DNA of 8,326 bases, from the NCBI GenBank assembly GCA_016190545.1, contig JACPQI010000017.1:1-8326 (forward strand), in the 5' to 3' direction. A model generated the notes under the pieces. It was given only the letters and a program-made list of their open reading frames with translations. It was not told where the DNA came from and ran no database searches. How positions within the stretch are numbered: position 1 is the first letter of the stretch; every line of letters begins with the position of its first letter. Shown one piece after another: positions 5,918-8,326 of this stretch. Position numbers and translations under genes: made by a program. The DNA comes from Chloroflexota bacterium. GTDB taxonomy: Bacteria > Chloroflexota > Dehalococcoidia > SHYB01 > JACPQI01.

Positions 5918-5946
5918 ATTCTCTCACGGACAAGCAATCATGTCAA
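5918..5946 (-). promoter_or_regulatory. Sigma-70-type promoter of the surface-protein gene
   Basis: On the - strand TTGACA (5946-5941), 17 bases, then GAGAAT (5923-5918, four of six). The leader would be about 70 bases and carry GGGAGG before the ATG. Confidence 0.5.
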
Positions 5947-5948
5947 CA

Positions 5949-5966
5949 TTGTGCCTTTAGGCACAA
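5949..5966. promoter_or_regulatory. 18-base dyad TTGTGCCTTTAGGCACAA, candidate operator
   Basis: TTGTGCCT and AGGCACAA are perfect reverse complements around TT. The site ends 3 bases upstream of the predicted -35 box of the surface-protein gene, a usual position for an activator or a repressor. I cannot name the regulator. Confidence 0.4.
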
Positions 5967-5992
5967 CTAGCGACCTCAGATGCTGACGGAGT

Positions 5993-6009
5993 GGCGGCAG
6001 GCTGCCGCC
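5993..6009. other. GC-rich hairpin GGCGGCA / TGCCGCC
   Basis: A 7-bp stem with a 3-base loop lies in the 307-base gap between the surface-protein and SRPBCC genes. This gap also contains the surface-protein promoter, the 18-base dyad and the palindrome at 6069-6098; no gene is seen in it. No T run follows the stem. Confidence 0.4.
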
Positions 6010-6068
6010 GCCAAGGGGCGATAGCTTCTTAGAAACCCCTGAAGTGTCCGACGCGCACTTAGATACGA

Positions 6069-6098
6069 GCAGAGGCGAGGCAAATGCCCCGCCTCTGC
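6069..6098 (-). terminator. 30-base imperfect palindrome after the SRPBCC gene
   Basis: GCAGAGGCGAGGCAA faces ATGCCCCGCCTCTGC. Nine outer pairs, one A-C mismatch and four inner pairs form. It differs from the element at 4402-4431 at four bases, two of which (third from each end) change together from G-C to A-T and keep the pair. It lies 49 bases past the stop codon of the SRPBCC gene and is followed by the same TTA on the + strand. It is likely a transcript-end hairpin. Confidence 0.5.
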
Positions 6099-6147
6099 TT
6101 AGCCTTATGGAGCCTCGAGGGAAGCCGTTACCTGGAAAGGATGACCC

Positions 6148-6642
6148 TTACTTCTCTACCATCCTCTTCAGGTTCTCCATGGTCTTCGCCATGCCGGCCC
6201 GGACTACCCCGGCCCGCACCTGCTCATAGTTGTCTTTCAGTCCCTTCAACATTTCGTTCTGAAGGTCTCCAAAGTCAACCTCGACCTCGTGCACGACCTT
6301 GGTGCCGTTACCATCGGGGAACAGGCGAAACCACCACTGCATCCGCCGGACCTGTTCCGGGAGCGCCGGGTTGACGATCCAGGAAAACGACTTGGGGCGG
6401 TCATAGGTGACGACAACGGAGTCCGCCGTCAGGTCCATCGTGCTGCCATCAGCCATGCGAACAGTCTCTTCGGCGAGGATGTGGGTGCCGGTCCCGACCG
6501 GGCCTGGGGGCTGATGGCTGATCTTCTTAGGCTCCCTGCTGCCGGCGAGCTCAACGTGTCGCGCTGGGTTGCTAACGATATCGAAGATGGCCTGTGGAGA
6601 CGCGTTGACCGAGATTTCCGTTCTGTACGCAAAATCTAGCAT
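6148..6642 (-). CDS. SRPBCC (START/Bet v1-like) family protein
   Basis: The 164-residue protein has the helix-grip layout of polyketide-cyclase/dehydrase-like SRPBCC proteins. It has a first strand with YRTEISVNASPQAIFDIVSNPARHVEL, central strands including GTGTHILAEETV and DRPKSFSWIV, then MQWWFRLFPDGNGTKVVHEVEVDF, and a long C-terminal helix (EMLKGLKDNYEQV...NLKRMVEK) that would close over a hydrophobic cavity. Such proteins bind or carry small hydrophobic molecules; the ligand cannot be read from sequence. The length is normal for the family. The ATG at 6642 has a GGGAGGGAG ribosome binding site upstream. It has its own promoter and a hairpin at each end of its transcript, so it is probably expressed alone. 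It looks cytoplasmic: no signal peptide or membrane helix. Confidence 0.85.
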   Translation of the reverse strand: MLDFAYRTEISVNASPQAIFDIVSNPARHVELAGSREPKKISHQPPGPVGTGTHILAEETVRMADGSTMDLTADSVVVTYDRPKSFSWIVNPALPEQVRRMQWWFRLFPDGNGTKVVHEVEVDFGDLQNEMLKGLKDNYEQVRAGVVRAGMAKTMENLKRMVEK

Positions 6643-6685
6643 TGATGCTCCCTCCCTTCATGTGATAGTTCCCCTCGTATATCAA

Positions 6686-6718
6686 CCGGGACTTCCCGGA
6701 CTATCTTCCAAGGGAAGT
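6686..6718. promoter_or_regulatory. Overlapping dyads in the leader of the SRPBCC gene
   Basis: CCGGGA-CT-TCCCGG (6686-6699) is a perfect 14-base dyad. ACTTCCC (6691-6697) can instead pair with GGGAAGT (6712-6718). The two structures exclude each other. They lie between the predicted start of transcription and the ribosome binding site, so either an operator or a switching leader hairpin is possible. Confidence 0.35.
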
Positions 6719-6746
6719 TTGCTCAGCCTCCAACAGCGAGCCGAGT

Positions 6747-6775
6747 AGCATATCATCCTTGTCGGAGCTTGTCAA
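6747..6775 (-). promoter_or_regulatory. Sigma-70-type promoter of the SRPBCC gene
   Basis: On the - strand TTGACA (6775-6770), 17 bases, then TATGCT (6752-6747, four of six). It lies just past the stop codon of the portal gene, giving a leader of nearly 100 bases. Confidence 0.55.
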
Positions 6776-6802
6776 TCACCCCCGGGCTGGGCCTATCTCC
6801 CG

Positions 6803-8191
6803 CTATGGACCTTCACGGACGGCTCCCGCACCTCCATTACTACCAGCAGCAGGCAGTACGTCACCCGCCTCGCGCTGCTCCTCCAGCCAGCGCTTCCACT
6901 CGGCGTCGGCGTCGTCAACGCCCAGCTCGTCCGCGGCGCGGCGCCGGCTGCGGATGCCGGCCCGCACCAGCGCCACCTCCTCTTGCACCTGGCGGCTGCG
7001 GTCCTGGGGCAAGAGCGGGCCCCAGCTTATGCGCTGCCGCACCTGGCCGAAGCGCTCCCCGGTCTTCTGCTCCAGGATGCGCAGGGCCATCTCGTTGCGT
7101 TGGCGGTAGACGGCGGCTCGGATGAGCCGCTTGCGCCGCACCTTCTGCAACAGCGGGTGCAGTTCCATCTCCAGAGCCACGCCGGACAGCCCTCGCTCGT
7201 TGTCTCCGAAGGCGGTGCGAGGCGATTCCGATAGGTCGTGCAGCACCCGGTAGAGCAGGTTGATGTAGTCGACGTGCAGTTGCACGCCGCCGCCCTGGAG
7301 CAAATCGAGCAGGTAGGCCTTGGCTTTCTCCGGCACTTCCCATACCGCCCCCGGCGCCACGGCGATGTCCTGGGCGCTCTCCACGTTCTCCAGCACCGCG
7401 ATGGGGTTGCCCGACAGCTCCAGGATCATGGAGAGCTGGGAGAGGGCGCGGTTCAGCTCCCGCGACGGCTCCTTGAGCGAGACAAGGTCGGACACACCCC
7501 AGAACTGCTTGGGCTGCCGCAGGTTGGGGAAGATGATAAAGGGAATGAAACCGTAGGGGTTGGCCTGGTCCAGCAGCGCCTCGTTGTCCAGCCAGAGTTG
7601 GAAGCGGCCTGCCGTCCACACCTCCACCACCGTGCGCTCCGCCGCGCGCTGCCGCTTCACGCCGTAAAGCGCCTCCGCCTCGTCGGCGTCGATGGCGTAG
7701 CGGCTGGCGACGCGCCACACCGTGCCCACGTCGTCGCCCTGCCACCACACGTAGAGTCCCTGCACGTCCGGCGCGGTGATGCGGACTCGCTGCGCGGCGG
7801 CGTCCCAGAACACCTTGTAGCAGCCATCGCCCAGCACCGCCGCGTCCAACTCCGTCTCGAAGTCGAGCTGCTCAAGGGCGTTAGCGTCGCGCACCTCGCG
7901 CAGGGCGTCTTCGGCCCGGCGCGCCACGGCCTGCGCCTGTGGCGAGGCGTCCGCCGGCTCGATGGATGTGACGAGGCCGCTCATGAGGTAGGATGTGACC
8001 TTTTCGATGAACACGCGGGCGTAGTTGAAGGTGAGGCGACGCTCCCGGGAGCGCCGGGACAGGCCGCTCCACTGCACGCCGCCGTAGAAGTCCAGGTGCT
8101 CGCGGTAGGCGCGGAGCCGGTCCCGGTCCATTTGCTCGATACGCTGGGGCAGGGTGAGTCCAGCGCCCGCCTGGGGAGTGAGGGTGTCCAT
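6803..8191 (-). CDS. Phage portal protein, SPP1 Gp6-like
   Basis: Portal proteins form the dodecameric ring at one vertex of a tailed-phage capsid, through which the terminase pumps DNA. The 462 residues match the SPP1 Gp6-like family in length and order. An N-terminal helical segment (RIEQMDRDRLRAYREHLDFYGG) leads to the family's NYARVFIEKVTSYLMSG block (56-72), GDGCYKVFWD (121-130) and VWTAGRFQLW. Next come IPFIIFPNLRQPKQFWGVSDL (216-236), a stem/clip region ending SGVALEMELHPLLQKVRRKR (336-355), WGPLLPQDRS, and a C-terminal SRRRAADELGVDDADAEW segment. The reading frame is intact. The ATG at 8191 has AAAGGCGG five bases upstream. Downstream there is no scaffold, protease or capsid gene but a cellular-type SRPBCC gene, and no gene lies within the 135 bases upstream. 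It may be a prophage edge, a remnant or a captured gene. Confidence 0.85.
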   Translation of the reverse strand: MDTLTPQAGAGLTLPQRIEQMDRDRLRAYREHLDFYGGVQWSGLSRRSRERRLTFNYARVFIEKVTSYLMSGLVTSIEPADASPQAQAVARRAEDALREVRDANALEQLDFETELDAAVLGDGCYKVFWDAAAQRVRITAPDVQGLYVWWQGDDVGTVWRVASRYAIDADEAEALYGVKRQRAAERTVVEVWTAGRFQLWLDNEALLDQANPYGFIPFIIFPNLRQPKQFWGVSDLVSLKEPSRELNRALSQLSMILELSGNPIAVLENVESAQDIAVAPGAVWEVPEKAKAYLLDLLQGGGVQLHVDYINLLYRVLHDLSESPRTAFGDNERGLSGVALEMELHPLLQKVRRKRLIRAAVYRQRNEMALRILEQKTGERFGQVRQRISWGPLLPQDRSRQVQEEVALVRAGIRSRRRAADELGVDDADAEWKRWLEEQREAGDVLPAAGSNGGAGAVREGP

Positions 8192-8204
8192 GCCAACCGC
8201 CTTT

Positions 8205-8220
8205 CAGAACAAGCGTTCTG
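8205..8220. promoter_or_regulatory. LexA/SOS-box-like dyad CAGAACAAGCGTTCTG
   Basis: A 16-base dyad with 6-base arms and the core GAAC-AAGC-GTTC. This agrees with the Gram-positive LexA core GAAC-RNRY-GTTC on the + strand. It lies between the predicted -10 box and the ribosome binding site of the portal gene, where a bound repressor would block transcription. A phage repressor with a similar dyad site is an alternative. Confidence 0.5.
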
Positions 8221-8225
8221 CACTG

Positions 8226-8254
8226 AGCATAGCCTGTGACCGGCGGAGCGTAAA
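8226..8254 (-). promoter_or_regulatory. Possible promoter of the portal gene
   Basis: On the - strand TTTACG (8254-8249, four of six), 17 bases, then TATGCT (8231-8226, four of six). The -10 box is the same hexamer as that of the SRPBCC gene. It is only a moderate match, but it lies just upstream of the SOS-like dyad. Confidence 0.35.
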
Positions 8255-8270
8255 GACGGCGATGTCACAG
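8234..8270. repeat. Inverted repeat CTGTGAC / GTCACAG
   Basis: CTGTGAC (8234-8240) and GTCACAG (8264-8270) are exact reverse complements 23 bases apart and flank the predicted -35 box of the portal gene. The half-sites recall CRP (TGTGA/TCACA), but the spacing is wrong for it. They may be two sites for one dimeric regulator, or chance. Confidence 0.3.
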
Positions 8271-8326
8271 CGGGGCTCTGAGGGACTCTCCCGCAACCCT
8301 CATTCCTTCAGGGGGATGAGAAGCGA

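Noticed and set aside
7238..8239. A 333-codon open frame on the + strand
   Set aside because: It is a mirror of the portal gene, with low-complexity His/Leu/Val/Gly composition and no ribosome binding site or motif.
8235..8269. A CRP site (TGTGA...TCACA)
   Set aside because: The half-sites are about 25 bases apart instead of 6, so a single CRP dimer would not fit.
1..8326. CRISPR array, tRNA or rRNA genes
   Set aside because: No regularly spaced repeats, and no tRNA cloverleaf or rRNA signature was recognised on either strand by eye.

Overview
The window is GC-rich and bacterial. It most resembles a Chloroflexota genome, probably Dehalococcoidia. That placement is an inference from a tiny DUF5679-type zinc ribbon, an ECF sigma/DUF4349 gene pair, 'gcaatctg'-type intergenic inverted repeats and the GC-rich codon usage; no rRNA or other marker is present. 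The gene content is mixed: one housekeeping gene end, several small envelope or regulatory genes, and one phage structural gene.

Left part (1-1800, + strand). The window opens inside truB (tRNA pseudouridine-55 synthase). A 333-base gap holds an inverted-repeat pair and then a strong sigma-70-type promoter with a near-perfect ribosome binding site. This drives two tandem genes encoding the same 46-residue four-cysteine protein; the copies are almost identical in DNA over about 178 bases. A 12-bp stem terminator follows, then a good promoter in front of a shortened SnoaL-like gene whose 3' end runs into a convergent gene.

Centre (1754-4274, - strand). A compact operon reads right to left: an ECF sigma factor, a membrane protein with a putative anti-sigma N-terminus, a collagen-like tract, a DUF4349 core and a duplicated module, and a small lipoprotein with a DSRCP motif. 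Gaps are 1 and 5 bases, so translation is probably coupled. An ECF-type promoter (GGGAAC, 17 bases, CGTATT) lies in front of the sigma gene and suggests autoregulation. A plausible reading is an envelope-signal module: sigma factor, membrane-bound regulator or sensor, and surface lipoprotein.

Right part (4400-8326, - strand). Three genes that look separately transcribed follow: a secreted proline-rich surface protein, an SRPBCC-fold protein and an SPP1-type phage portal protein. The first two each have a TTGACA promoter and are followed by related 30-base palindromes that show a compensatory base change, so these probably act as RNA hairpins or terminators. The portal gene has no neighbouring head genes in view, and a 16-base dyad matching the Gram-positive LexA (SOS) box core lies between its predicted promoter and its ribosome binding site.
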